Shown here piece by piece: positions 1-11,860 of a stretch of 64,000 nt of DNA (within the stretch, counting starts at the first letter, position 1; each line of letters starts with the position of its first letter). Position numbers and translations under genes: made by a program. Source of the stretch: Dryococelus australis (lineage: Eukaryota > Arthropoda > Insecta > Phasmatodea > Phasmatidae); contig CM057009.1 of the NCBI GenBank assembly GCA_029891345.1, forward strand, positions 233,359,178 through 233,423,177, given 5' to 3'. The notes below the pieces were generated by a model, which made no database searches, was not told the origin of the DNA, and worked only from the letters and a program-made list of their open reading frames with translations.

Positions 1-200
1 CTATCCACGTAAATACAAAGGTTCCTCCACAGACCTTGAACTTACGACCTCTGTCTGCTAGGCACAACCGTATTTCCAGCACCTGAGAATAATGGACTGC
101 TTCCTCGTCCGTCATCCGCAATCCCCAAGAGGGAGTCACATCCCCCTTGTCAACCCATTCACCCTTGGGGTAACATTCATTAAACACTGGCTTGTCTCCC
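1..200 (-). CDS. Candidate coding exon at window edge, unidentified protein
   Basis: On the minus strand one frame is open from an acceptor-like AG just upstream of position 200 down to the window edge (about 66 codons). It includes the stretches GDKPVFNECYPKGEW, MTDEEAVHYSQVLEIR and VCGGTFVFTW. The sequence is about half GC, unlike the AT-rich flank, and the composition is protein-like, mixed and charged. The upstream tract (ttgttcactcctgccc) is pyrimidine-rich. A consensus donor (gtaagt) on the minus strand at 45-40 would end the exon at 46; otherwise the frame runs out of the window. An exon starting at 200 would take one base to complete a split codon, which matches the phase left by the candidate exon at 2969-3053. 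I do not recognise the family. An open frame of this length can arise by chance in 50% GC DNA, so this is only a candidate. Confidence 0.35.
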
Positions 201-2394
201 CTTGCTTAATAACCCATGGGCAGGAGTGAACAAAGCAGACATTTATGTAACCATGAGTACCAACACAGATTATATTTCGGCTGTCGGCTGACCCAGTGAC
301 ACACACAACACACAGTCACAGACATGTGGCATTTAGACTGCAGGTCACTGCCGTCAATTCGCAGCATCTGAACTCGCTCTGCTGCCACATGCGCTTATAC
401 TCCCATCTCAACACGTTTGCAGCATGGCATCTTTTTTTTTTGCTCAAAAAATTTCTTGTTCCTTTCACGTACAGCAAAGATAGTATCCAGGCTTGTTGTA
501 AAGCGCAGCATACATTCAATAAATGTTCTGTAAATAAACATTAATCTATGGCACATTTTAATTACAATCAATAAATACATTATCACCTAGGCCTGGCTGA
601 AAAAATTAGTAACTGACAAACAATTAATTATTAATTATGTAACGTCGTAAAACTCCCAATAAAGAAAGAGGGGAAAAACACAGAAACATTTCTAACATAT
701 TAATCAAAACTTAGCCAAACCAAGCATAAAAATGTAAAAGCACCTTAACAAAGTGTACTTAAAAAAAACAAAAGGAAGACGGCCATGATCACACCACTGT
801 GCAGATGCATAATTCATGCTGAGCTGTTGGCTGCTACAGCTTAACTAAATCACAGACCAATAAACAAAGTGTTTATCACATCTAAGAAATGCAGCAAACA
901 ACTCCAGAAATATCTGCATGATACCGACCACCAAAACTATTGTTACACGTAGGGGTAGACCGGGGTACCTAATGATTGTGGATGTCAACAGTTTTTCATG
1001 CAGATATTGTTTAAATTTTGAAATAATAAAGATATTAATCCTCATGGGGGTAGCCAACTAATTACGATTAAGAAAAGTATCCATATAACATAGTTATTTG
1101 AAATTACAGAATGATGTGCCAAAATAGTGAAACGTGGAAAAATATTCACAGCAGAGGATTAAACTAAAATAAACTCAAAATAATTTGGTTTATTCGACAC
1201 GCTTTAACAGTAAATTTTGATACCTTTTAAGCCTGAGATTCATTTAGACTATTGTACAGTTTCTATTTGACAAAACCTGGAGTCCGAACATACAGTTCTT
1301 CGTGCGGTACATGAATGAGTCACGAATTTACTCAAACATTTCTAAAGGATATTATTTTTAACTACTGATTGTTCTGACCCCAGAACGTCTTCCGATTATC
1401 TGTACCTACATAATAGAAAAGAAATAGTTACTTATCTACATGGCCATAGACATCTATCCACCTTCAGCCGTGAACACACTCATCCTCTTGTCGCCATCTT
1501 CTCATGCAGAAGAAAAAGAACAGAAAGAGAGTGAAGACAAAAAGGGGCCAACATCACTCGAAGTTAAGTATTCATAAGCTGGCGCACACCTTTCACAGGA
1601 ATAGAAAGAGCTTTCTCAACGTTTCCTTTTCATTATACTGCTGATCATTCACAGAATAGCCAAAGCAAATATTGTACTGCCCACGCGGGAATGAGAGAGA
1701 AATCTTGCTCACTGTCATGCTCCAAGTGCATGTGCACAAATGCATCACTCAGCAATTATCACAGACCATCTGCAACATGTTATACCTGTGACGATTAGCG
1801 TGAAGAGCAATGCTGACTGCTTTCACAAGAAGAATAGCAGATTGTTTCTATAGAATGTGGCCAGCTGCTGAACTAAAGAGTGTGTTCTCGCATGTCAACA
1901 GATCCTGAAGAAAGAATTACTTAAAATTAAGGCTTCGCCAGCTATGTCCACTGAAGTATTTCATCATTATAGTACATTATCAGCTGTTTGCAGAATTGCT
2001 GGTGCACTCTCAACAACTAATGCTCTATTGTGCTACAAACATGTAATACTTTGTTACAAGAACAGGAAATATTAGCTCACATCACACAATCTAGAGGCGC
2101 AGCTTTCCCATCAGATTAATTCCCAGGAGATTAATTTTTGATCTTTATGACCTTTACACAAAATTACAAAAAGAAAAATGAAATTGAAAGTGACAATTTC
2201 ACCTACTCCCACTAATTGCATGCAGTGCCAGTTCTTCTCATTTCCTGATTAAAATACAAATACCACTATGGCAGAAAAACTTGGACTGGCACATGTGTAA
2301 AATAATACCAACATCATTTCAGTCATGAATACTAGATAATATTATTTACACACTGGGATGAGAATAGCACTTAACTTTCAATCACAACTATTGT
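201..2394. other. AT-rich stretch without recognisable gene
   Basis: This stretch is AT-rich noncoding-looking DNA. The only thing of note is a pyrimidine tract and AG at about 1490-1509, followed on the plus strand by a 53-base segment (1510-1562) open in one frame and rich in E and K, ending at a donor-like gttaagt. That could be a small exon, but the support is weak. No RNA gene, repeat family or long frame is visible in the rest. Confidence 0.4.
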
Positions 2395-2968
2395 AGGCCG
2401 TTCACGATAAAGTGAGCACTTTTGAAAGCCCTGCTAAAATTCTACTTTCTTGCCCATTATATATCCTTCTACCATATGTAAACAAACATTGCTATGTGAC
2501 TGCCATGTGATTGCCACATGTTAATAAACTCAATGTTTACATTTTAGGACTGCTAAATGTAACACGTATATTATATATAAAACATGTAACATATATGTTG
2601 TATATAACACATTTTATATATATATATATATATAAAAATACGTAACATATAATTGTTCGGGTCATCTCACAGCACTGATAGACAAAAACTTTACACAACA
2701 AACAATTGAAAAATGAATGCCCTAGCAATGAAATCATGGAAACTGTGAAAAAGCAATCATTAAACTTTGGTGGTGAACAAGGACCAACACGACATGTTAA
2801 TAAAGGACACACATTAGTTAAGCCAAAAAATAATTTGGAATGGCAGCCAAATCCAGATTTCGAAATAGACTAGCACTACTGCACACCCAAGGTACAACAC
2901 CACTTGTCACACAAATTACAAAACATTAAAAAAACTGTACCGCAAACTTAACGTTTCCGATGACTCAC

Positions 2969-3053
2969 CGTTTTCTAAGTGCCCCATCGCTCTGTAGCGT
3001 GACTAGTAAAACGTCTGCTCGAAAACATGGTAGCTGACTGAAGTTAGGTGCAA
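2969..3053 (-). CDS. Candidate internal exon, minus strand
   Basis: On the minus strand a good acceptor (ttttttcctaatggcttag) precedes an 85-base segment that ends at a consensus donor (cg followed by gtgagtc). In the single open frame it reads 27 codons, including FSQLPCFRADVLLVTLQSDG, with two leading bases and two trailing bases of split codons. The trailing CG plus the first G of the candidate exon ending at 200 would make an arginine codon, so the two can be joined in phase. The base composition is richer in GC than the surroundings. No family is recognised. It lies inside the interval bounded by the inverted repeats at 2395 and 6278, so it might instead be an exon of a transposon gene. 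Confidence 0.25.
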
Positions 3054-5089
3054 CTAAGCCATTAGGAAAAAATATACATCCTGCAGGCATATGGTAGCAG
3101 CGTAACATAGTAGATGTCTGAAGCGTATAAAGTAGACAGAGCGAGGCCGTGCAAGGACTTAAATAAAAAACGACAAATCAAAAAATAACACACGAAGGGG
3201 AAAGGTGAAGGCAGAGAGGCAAGGAAAGACGAGGGGACCTGAGCCAAGCAAAGAGTACACCACTGCACAGAAGTAGATGGTGCTAATGTACTTAACGTGG
3301 CAGTATATAAAAATATGTAATGTATAAAAAAAGAAAAATATATAAAATATGTGCATGTATATGTACATTTTAAGGATAATTTTATATGCACCTTTATAAA
3401 TGGAGATAAATATATTTCAACGTAGGCCTATATTGTATATATAAAATAAAAATAATTTACACAAAAAATATAAACATATCAACAAATGCAATGGTGTATA
3501 TGTAAATATAGTTTGTTTTTTTTACACCGTTACTCGGTGTTCGTACCCTTCTGAGGCCTTCAAAAAAAGAACTAAACCTTTATACTGTGTATTGAAGTGG
3601 TAAAAGAAGGGTAATGAGGCTTGTAACTGGCACCACCTTCATTTGTACAAAATAATTCTAAAAATAATGTATATTATTTATAACTAAGTGAAATGCCGAT
3701 CCGGTGATGGCCACTTTTCCGGCATCTCTTGTGGCCCAAATGGGTATGACATTTCCTTTTTGTCAAACCCGCACAGACCTCCAGAAACCAATTTTACAGG
3801 TAAAGTGCATGGACTCTCATCATTGTTGTGGTTACTTCGTTAAAATTACTACAGCAAAACTCAAAACTGAAATGAGAAAAGTATTTAAAGAAAATTACTA
3901 AACTTACAAAAATGGTTCATGCGTGCACACACAAAGCTGAAATAAAAGTCTTATTATTAATGTAAAACCAATACATATCCACAAATGGCAGCAAAATGAT
4001 AATGTAAAGGATAAATTATAAACGTAATACTTACAGGCAAGTTATTGTGCATAGCGATAAGTACAGTAGCTGTGCGTCAATAAACAGCCACTCAGAAGCC
4101 CTGACACTTATACTATGTTATCAATTCAAAAACTCATATACAAATCAAGAAAGTGTGTATTTTGAATTCATTCCTCGGGAAGATATTTTTTTATATTTAT
4201 TTATGGATAATCACAACCACTGAAGTTTTGTAATGCTTTTAGGTAATGTTTATAGTAAAAATTGAAATGTGAATAATTTACCATGTCCCAGATCAATTGA
4301 AAATATTTATTTTTGAAAAAACCCACTACGAAATCTATGTACAGACCTTAATTTCTTTGGTACAAATGTAGCAACATAACCCAACTAATATTGTTATCGT
4401 TATATCAACTGTAGCCAGGCCACTGTGCTTTTGTGTTTTATATGTGCTTAGCGCTATAACTGAATGTGTTTGGTATGTCAATTGTAGCCCTGCCCTTATT
4501 GAAAGCTAGCTCATACAGATTCTTTAGAAATACTTAATTTAACACATACACTGCGTAATGTAATCTAACCTTTACAAAACATGTACTCGCAAGTAAACAG
4601 GAGCTCTGGAGTCTGGGGTGTTAACTATGACGTGTAATTTACAGTTATATTAAATTTCAATAACTACAATATTTTGCGGTCTAAGTGGCAGATATTACAA
4701 ACAATTATGCCTACTCAACAACGCATACTATCTTTGTTGATATTTTTCACAAAGGTAGCAAGTTGTCTTGTCGAACATCCATTTTGAAATTTAAATATGT
4801 AATTGTTCTCTAGGCCTAACTGTTGACAATTAATTGTAAATACTTTCTAATTCTTACTATGGCAAGCATTACCAAATAAAACAATTAGGCCTACACTTGC
4901 ATCACGAAAGAATGTCAGCAACAAGCACAATTATAGGTCTATAGTTAACAAAACCAGCTTCAAGATTTTATAGTTCATATGTTGGAACACCTTTGGTGTA
5001 GCATCAAACTGTGACGTTTATGTTATGTTAACAATAGTAAAACTTAACACTGTAACTTGGGATGAATAACCACATGAACACAAGTTTAA

Positions 5090-5379
5090 GGTTAGTCCTA
5101 CATTACAAAATAACAAAGTGATTTCAAAACGTGTCAAATTAATGTATTATTATTGACAGGCACATTTGCACTTGTTATCAAGGCAGATTTAAGAAAGGTT
5201 ACATGACTGGTCGTAAATAGATACGTACAGCTGTACTTGAGGTTAGGCCTACATTACAAAACAACACAGTGATATAAAAACGTGTGAAATTAACGTTTAA
5301 TTATTGTCGGCCAAATGTGTACTTGTTATAAAGACAGATTTGAAAGAAAGGTTAGATGGGCGTAGGTAGATATGTACAG
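5090..5379. repeat. Two-copy tandem duplication, 151-bp period
   Basis: Positions 5090-5230 and 5241-5379 are diverged direct copies. Both start ggttag(t/g)cctacattacaaaa, pass through cttgttat(c/a)aa(g/a) and aagaaaggtta, and end in a conserved (a/g)tatgtacag-like word. Small indels separate them. It appears to be an old local duplication with no coding frame. Confidence 0.7.
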
Positions 5380-6278
5380 ATAACTTTTAATATTTTTTGT
5401 TAAACTTAGGATATAACATGTACTTCGCAAACTCACGTGAATATATTAATGTTGCGTTTCTGCTGTCGTTCATTTTTATTTATAATTGTTATTTAACTTT
5501 TCGTTTATATCACGTTTCTAACTGTTGATTTTCAATGATTTACTTCAATAACGTACTGGGGATAAGTGGCGAAAACACGTCGTAAAAACACATTTACATT
5601 TACCTCCTGACAGTTGCAGTTGAAATTTTCATCATTTCTGCAACTCGTTCAATCACCTTTCATGGCTTCATCTCTCCTCGGCGTATTAAAGAATAAGTAC
5701 TTTCGGGGAGATTTATAATGTTCTCCTGACGCTGAATATTTGCGCATAGTTTGAGGTAACTCATCACTTTGCACAAAATCACTACAACACAATTAAACAT
5801 TATACGACCTATAATAAAACAATGCTGATTGCAGATAAGCTGAAAAATAAATCAGAAATATTAAAACACAACAACTTCCAGTTTCCAAATTTGTAGTTTG
5901 CCTCGCAACCACTCCACACAAGCAAAGACAAGCAACAAGCATGAAGGAACCACAACAATGGACTGTTGGTTTTGACCGCTGCACCGATCACATGACACAA
6001 TATAATTATGAGTTATAGTAAATACATTTTCTTTACACCAGAAATTACTTTAAAGTGTATAAAATAAACTTCAAACAGCTTAAGTAGCCATAAATTTAAA
6101 CATTACACTTGCAATACCATGTTATTTTGTAGAACTACTTTTCACATTTCACTGCCAACATAACTGGGTGTGTTCATCCCCAGCCTATGTGGTGTCACAC
6201 ATGGTTATACGCAGTTGCGGGTGGTGGTTTTTTTTCAAAGGTTGATTTCTAGAGTGCTCACTTTAACGTGAACGGCCT

Positions 6279-8096
6279 TTAGTTGAATTCAAAGCTACAG
6301 CTGAACAAGTGAACAATATTTATTGCATTCCCCATATGATCAAATCATCAAACATATTTAATAGTACTATTCTTCTCAAAACAACATATCAAGTTTGAAA
6401 CATGCTGTGGTGAATGTCACGCCACAATTACTAAAATCAGAGCTACTACAACAAAAATCCTTATAAGTAACATGCTGTTGCCACTCTCCATTGTCTCTTT
6501 AAACAGAACCATTCAAATATTCCACTATGAGTCTTCTGGCACAGTAGAATTACATATTCCACGTCACTGTGAATTACGCTCTGCCCTTAAAGTACTGATA
6601 TATAATGGCCACATTTGCAATACATGAGCACCAAACAATATAGGCATACACATTTGAATTCCAATCCACTGATTAAGCTACACTTACTTCCAACAAAAAC
6701 ACTAAATAACCACTGGCATGCATGTTTCCAACGTTGCACAGTTCTTACACAGACTGGCATATTTACTCTAACCTGTCACACACAAATTACAGAATTAAAA
6801 GAACAAATGGTTGAATTACTGTCTCCACACAACTACACATTTTCCCCTATAATAACCCTTCCCTACTACTTCTGTCTATAACAACAATCATCAATAGCCT
6901 GATATGCATTTGCTTTTTTCTATATTTTTGAATTGACCAGAAGGCACATATATTACATCAAATAAAGTTATTCTGCATAATAAACAATATACTGCTTAAA
7001 TAAACTACCGGAGTGAATACTTCTCCCATTCCTGCGATATACAATTAACAATCCAACCAAACCACAACTTCTTCATTCACCAGGAACACACACAGCAACA
7101 TCTACACATTGAGCAGCACAAACCAAAGGTACTGATCAAGGAATGCCACACATTACCAAGCAACTAGCAGTTAACAATAAATCTCACCCACGAAACTCTT
7201 TTCGTGCTCAATATTATGCGTAAATGTGTACCAAAAGTATTATCCACATTAGCAGAATGAATTTGACTAACCCCAGCATGCTACCTGACCGACATTACAT
7301 TAAGGCACAACAGGGAACTGTATTTAGCATATTTCAATATCAGCACCAGTGACTTTCGTGATAGGCAGTATTTGCCAACTTCATACCAACATTGCATTAT
7401 GACTACTGAAAGCTCTCGTTAACCTCCCGCATTTATTGAAAATAAAAAGTACAGAATGACTATGAGACAGCTCAATTCTAATTCACAAATTACATCTAGT
7501 ATTTGTACGTTACATATGTAAAATGCACATTCCTTATTACCTATCATAAAAAAAATCCAATTCCATAACAGTGAATTGGCCCTACTTTTACTGCCAGCAG
7601 ATAAAAAAAACATTTAACATATAATTTGCTCAACTACTAAATTGGATGTCTTAATGATTTAATTATATAATAGGCACATTTAAGACTTATCCTGCTGACT
7701 CTCTTACGATGGATCATTCCTCTTCATCTTCCCGTACTGGTGCACCTTAATGATCAGTAATTACAGTAGTTAAAATCTCTATTATGTATAATAATAAGTA
7801 GAGAAAGGAAGCTGTACAAAGTGAAAGTACATATTCTCTTTGTTCGTTGTACATACAGACAATTAGAAATATATAAAAGATAAAGCTGTATTATAACTGT
7901 TCTGTCATAGTCATTATTTATTATTAAATATAAATATTAGTATAAGTATCACTGTTATAGTTATGATTAACATTTTTAATAGAAGGTCAAGATGCAACAA
8001 TTATATATGTAACTATATATTTCAGCAATCGAAGGCGCCTACATACACAATAATGCCTTATATATATAAATTGTCTAATGTGTTGATGCCATTGGG
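6279..8096. other. AT-rich stretch, no gene seen
   Basis: This is AT-rich sequence with scattered stops in all frames. I see no RNA gene and no repeat family that I can name. It is the flank of the LTR element that begins at about 8097. Confidence 0.5.
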
Positions 8097-9964
8097 TGAG
8101 GCACGGAGATGATTACGAGACACTTTTACCTATTCAGATGAGCACCAGCGGTGGTTCCTACATGCTGTACTTTGAGACTCAGGGATGCTGTGGGTTCCGT
8201 GTGTTCATCTCACCCGTGTGTACTTACAAAACAATGTTTAGACAAAAACACTGAAAACAAAACACTCTATGGAGCTAGGTAACTGGCGTTACAAGGACTT
8301 ACAACTATTACATGGTGAGGCATTTATTATTACCATGTTACACCGTGCCAGGAAAATGAATTAGGTGCCTACTTTCGGACGTGACTTGCCAGTTCCAGTA
8401 GGGGATTCCCCCAGCATGTTACTTAACTTGCGCGCTCCTAGATGATGATGCTCCACGGTGTCTGATAACACAGTATCCAACAGCAAGGGGAATTACAGCC
8501 GCTAGGATGGATTATAGGTTTTGCCCAGAAGTAGGACATGGAGTATGAACATGAACATGTGCGCTTATCTTTGCCGCTGACGCCTGCTCGTCGGGACTCG
8601 TCCCCAAACCACGTGTTGTTTAGCGACGGTCAATACACATAGTGGGTTAGGACAGAAAATGATAATGCAGGACAAAAATCACACAAATAACACTTGTGAT
8701 GAACACGGGGTACGATATCAACAGGCAAAATAAACACACAGATGTTGTAAAGTAGTCTCGGATGGCGCTGGATGAAGTTTTTAGCAGACCACGTGTCGTG
8801 GGCGTAAAACACATTATTTTACGTTACATCAGGCTAATAATTACTGGCCAAAATACTAGCTACATCAGGAAAAATGGTCTCCTGAAAATATGAGCATGCA
8901 AAAGATCTTCAGATGCTGGATGGTGGGAAAATACATGTACATGAAATGACCTCGTGGTCAGGAACAAAAAGCATCAAACATGAAAAATACAGGAACCCTT
9001 ATTGAAAAATTACATAAAATCCTGAGATACATTAAGGCGCACACTATGGATCAAGAGTTAGCCCTCTACACGGGTGATGGCACAGATGTGTACTTGATGG
9101 TAGCTACTCACGTGGCTATGGGCAATGTGGCTGCAAAACAATTTAATATAGCTAAACCCTCAAAATAATTATACACACACATTACCCTTGATAATGCTTG
9201 CCGTAATTTAGCATAAATTATAGTGAAAAGCCCTAAACATGGGCGGATGGCGCCTGATACACTAGTTGCACAGGCCGCATGGCCTCTCCGACATCCTCTC
9301 CTCTCATCGCATTTAAATTTAAAAAGCCACAAGGGCTGCAAATAAATAATTTAATCTGATAGTATTACACTGGGGATGTCTGGCAAAATGTACACAAAGC
9401 AAAGGTTAACCGGTATACTAAAGTGAACTATTGAAACCTACATCAGTGCAAAAGTATGAAGTGTGTACAACGTGTTACCTCGCCAGCTCTCCTAGAATGA
9501 CTGTCCAGAGGCAGGGGTTGCGAGGAACTACCATGGATGACTATGGGGTTCACACAAGCGGAAGTGCTATGCATGCCGAGTAAATATATTATATTCAAAA
9601 CAAAATGGCACAAAAAGTAATTTAAGACAAAATTACAGAGAAGCAAATTAAATATGGATGTTCTATTGTTATTTAATTGACTTTTGATGGCGTCTTAGCC
9701 TGAATATCATTGTCTTTCTCTTCGGTGCTCCATGCATTTTGAATTTGAAATGGCAAACATTATACAAAAGACCCTGAAATGAACATATTACAGTTTGCAA
9801 ACATATTTTTCCCTGAAAAAGAAATACATAGCATTCTGAAATTAATTATCCCATTTTGGGGAAGTCTGTCTTCGTAGTGGGCTTCACGCACGAGCTACTT
9901 AAGTGTTACTCTGAGCGCCGAGTGCCGTCATGGTCTTACTGCTGCTGGCTCTTAGACATTGTCA
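8097..9964 (-). repeat. 3' LTR of the minus-strand gypsy element
   Basis: This is a direct copy of 15134-16962, alignable from tgag(g/a)cacggag at the low end to catggtcttactgctgctg and cttag at the high end. In element orientation it starts TGACA. A polypurine tract candidate (aagggaggag on the minus strand, 9971-9980) lies just upstream in element orientation, as expected for the start of a 3' LTR. It is about 40 bases longer than its partner; one visible indel removes about 50 bases of 8696-8762 from the other copy. At about 1.85 kb these LTRs are long. Confidence 0.85.
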
Positions 9965-10185
9965 AACAACTCCTCCCTTGAAGGCCAAGATGGTGCGAGC
10001 AGCTCAACCCTGCTCCGCTTTGCACTGCCCGGGTCTGAACCGGGACCACTGGTCGAGGACAGACTTGGCATGGCCTCGGAGGTACTTGTATTCTGCAGCA
10101 TTTGTAGGAGGGTGGAGTGTCGGCTAGAACCATGTTGTTGAGGCTAGTCGGTGACTCGAGGCTTGCTCCTTCTCTTATGACTGAC
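9965..10185 (-). other. 3' untranslated region of the gypsy element with polypurine tract
   Basis: This is the stretch between the small 3' ORF and the 3' LTR. It holds a purine-rich run (aagggaggag on the minus strand) a few bases from the LTR boundary, the usual site of plus-strand priming. The rest is GC-rich with no conserved frame. Confidence 0.5.
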
Positions 10186-10644
10186 CTAGCGTGTTTCGTT
10201 TATGTTGTACTTCCCACGTATTGTTGACCACACCTCCCCATTTTTATCCTTAAACCCCCTATAACTGGCCTGTTCCACAATACTCTGCCCTACTGGTACA
10301 GAGAAACCCCTAAACGGTGTATTACTTTCATTTATTTCACTGACATCTTCTGTTGCACTTTCACTGTAAGCATCATTCCTACTTGTACTCATAAACCCCT
10401 TGAAACTGTCCTGTTCTACCAGACTTTGCCCTCCTGGCACGGAAAAACCTCTAAACAGTGAATTACTTCCATTCATTACACCGACATCTACATTGACACT
10501 TCTACTGCAATTTCTCTCCCTGCTCGGTGTGGAGTGTTCTGGTGGTGTGAAGCCCCTGAATAATGTTGCATTTAGTAGGCTGCTGTTTACATCAGGTTGA
10601 TACAGAGCTACATGACTGGTGTTGTTGTTTATATTCAGACTCAT
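10186..10644 (-). CDS. Small 3' ORF of the gypsy element with internal repeats
   Basis: This is an intact 152-codon frame between integrase and the 3' LTR, starting MSLNINNNTSHVALYQPD. It contains a repeated module: LFRGFSVPGGQSLVEQDSF, then PFRGFSVPVGQSIVEQASY, preceded by a partial TLFRGFTPP. The modules are separated by Ser/Asn/Glu-rich linkers. There is no signal peptide, membrane segment or zinc motif, so it does not resemble an envelope gene. It is the only gene of the element without a stop or frameshift. It could be a separate accessory ORF or the remnant of a long tail on Pol. The frame is unlikely to be chance because the repeat is at the peptide level and in phase. No function is assigned. 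Confidence 0.5.
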   Translation of the reverse strand: MSLNINNNTSHVALYQPDVNSSLLNATLFRGFTPPEHSTPSRERNCSRSVNVDVGVMNGSNSLFRGFSVPGGQSLVEQDSFKGFMSTSRNDAYSESATEDVSEINESNTPFRGFSVPVGQSIVEQASYRGFKDKNGEVWSTIRGKYNINETR

Positions 10645-10933
10645 GTTGTTTTCATCACCGTGTGTGTGCTCTGGTATGCTGCATCGCGATCTTCATGATA
10701 CTTGGCTTATCTGCTCTCCTTGCCTCTCTTCCCTATCGGTGAGCGGGCGATACGCAGATTGTTGCAGTGTTGTTTTGTCATACGTCTCGGTCTCAGTTTT
10801 ACCAGAAAAGTGGACTTACCTCATTTTCCTGTTACTTTACTTGCCCGATCCATCTGGGTGCCAGTCCTGCACAATGATTTTTGGTCTCTGCGGTCAACAG
10901 GTTTTCCCCTCACATAAACATACATTCGGGGCA

Positions 10934-11860
10934 TTAACTCTGGTGGTTGCTTTCTACACTCCAGTACCTACGTGGCACAATACATCTCTTGGTTAACCCT
11001 GGCCTGCTCGTGTACCTGTTGTTGGTGTGGTACAATTTCATTGGGCGACACTGGTGGATTTTCATGGGATTCTCCTGGTGCACGTAATTCTCGGCCTTGT
11101 ACAATTTCCGCCCAGGTTTTCCCTGTTGCGGCATTGACCCTGTTACATACACAGAACATGACCTCTGGAATGAGTTCTGCCCATCTCGTGTGATCTTATC
11201 CCAATCTTACATGTAATTGGATTTTCACTTCCTGGTTATGACGCTTGGTCGGGTTTGTCTGTGTGTGATATTCTGGGGTGGTGCGGCATTCCGTTCCCCA
11301 GGTGGTATAATACTCTTGCCACTTCTTCCCTACAAACTGGGTTCCATTATCCATGAGCAGGTATTCCAGATATCCCCTGTGGGAAAAAACTTACTTTGCA
11401 TTATGTGGGCCACGGTGTGTGCTCTGACATTACTTACAGGGAAGCTTCGGTCCACCTCATGAGCAAATTGGTTATGACCACCAGGAATGGTTCCCTGTTT
11501 TTGGTGCGGTATCAAGCGTGACAGTTTTGAACAGCTCAGTGTGTTGGTAGGGTTGTTATGGAGTGTCACAGTCTGTTCTCCACGGCTTCCCTATGTTACA
11601 CGTGATGCAATCCTGCACTTATTGACGCACGTCTCTCTTCTGTATGCCTGGCCAATTGAAGTACTTCTGCACATTCCTGCATTTCTGCTTTGAACCAGGA
11701 TGTCCGTGTTCTAGACTGTCGTGCCCATACGGTAAAACTAGCTCTCGCATTTCCTTTGACTCGTACATTCTCCATTTCTCGCAATTACCTGGTGGGCGGA
11801 CTTGTATCTCTCTCTCTTTACAACCCTCCAGTGTTCCGAAAATCTTCCCACACAATGTTG
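10934..11860 (-). pseudogene. Integrase region of gypsy pol, broken
   Basis: Integrase joins the cDNA copy to host DNA. The zinc-binding H2C2 region is visible at about 11790-11590: HDSLEHGHPGSK, then YFNWPGIQ, then CITCN. The catalytic core follows, with a frame reading RWTEA and then MDNGTQFVGKKWQE near 11350 (the second catalytic aspartate region). The C-terminal part reads RVNAATGKTWAEIVQGREL and HEQARVNQEMY at about 11130-10985. At least three frameshifts and several stops break it. It follows RNase H directly, the Ty3/gypsy order. The first catalytic aspartate is not clearly readable. Confidence 0.8.

Larger units (their letters stand above)
2395..6278. mobile_element. Possible DNA transposon bounded by 26-bp terminal inverted repeats
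   Basis: The left end AGGCCGTTCACGATAAAGTG (start of 2395-2420) and the right end at 6253-6278 are inverted copies, identical over 26 bases except for one mismatch. A third copy of the right end, with about 40 bases of shared subterminal sequence, lies at 40402-40440, so this is a dispersed repeat end and not a chance palindrome. I see no transposase frame and no convincing target-site duplication in the flanks. The interval could be one 3.9-kb non-autonomous or decayed element, or two separate ends that happen to face each other. It contains the exon-like islands at 2969-3053 and 3689-3799 and the tandem duplication at 5.1-5.4 kb. Confidence 0.4.

Noticed and set aside
5596..5700. Possible first exon on the minus strand ending at gaggtaaatg
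   Set aside because: A donor-like site is present, but only very short frames are open and the phase does not fit the downstream candidate exon.
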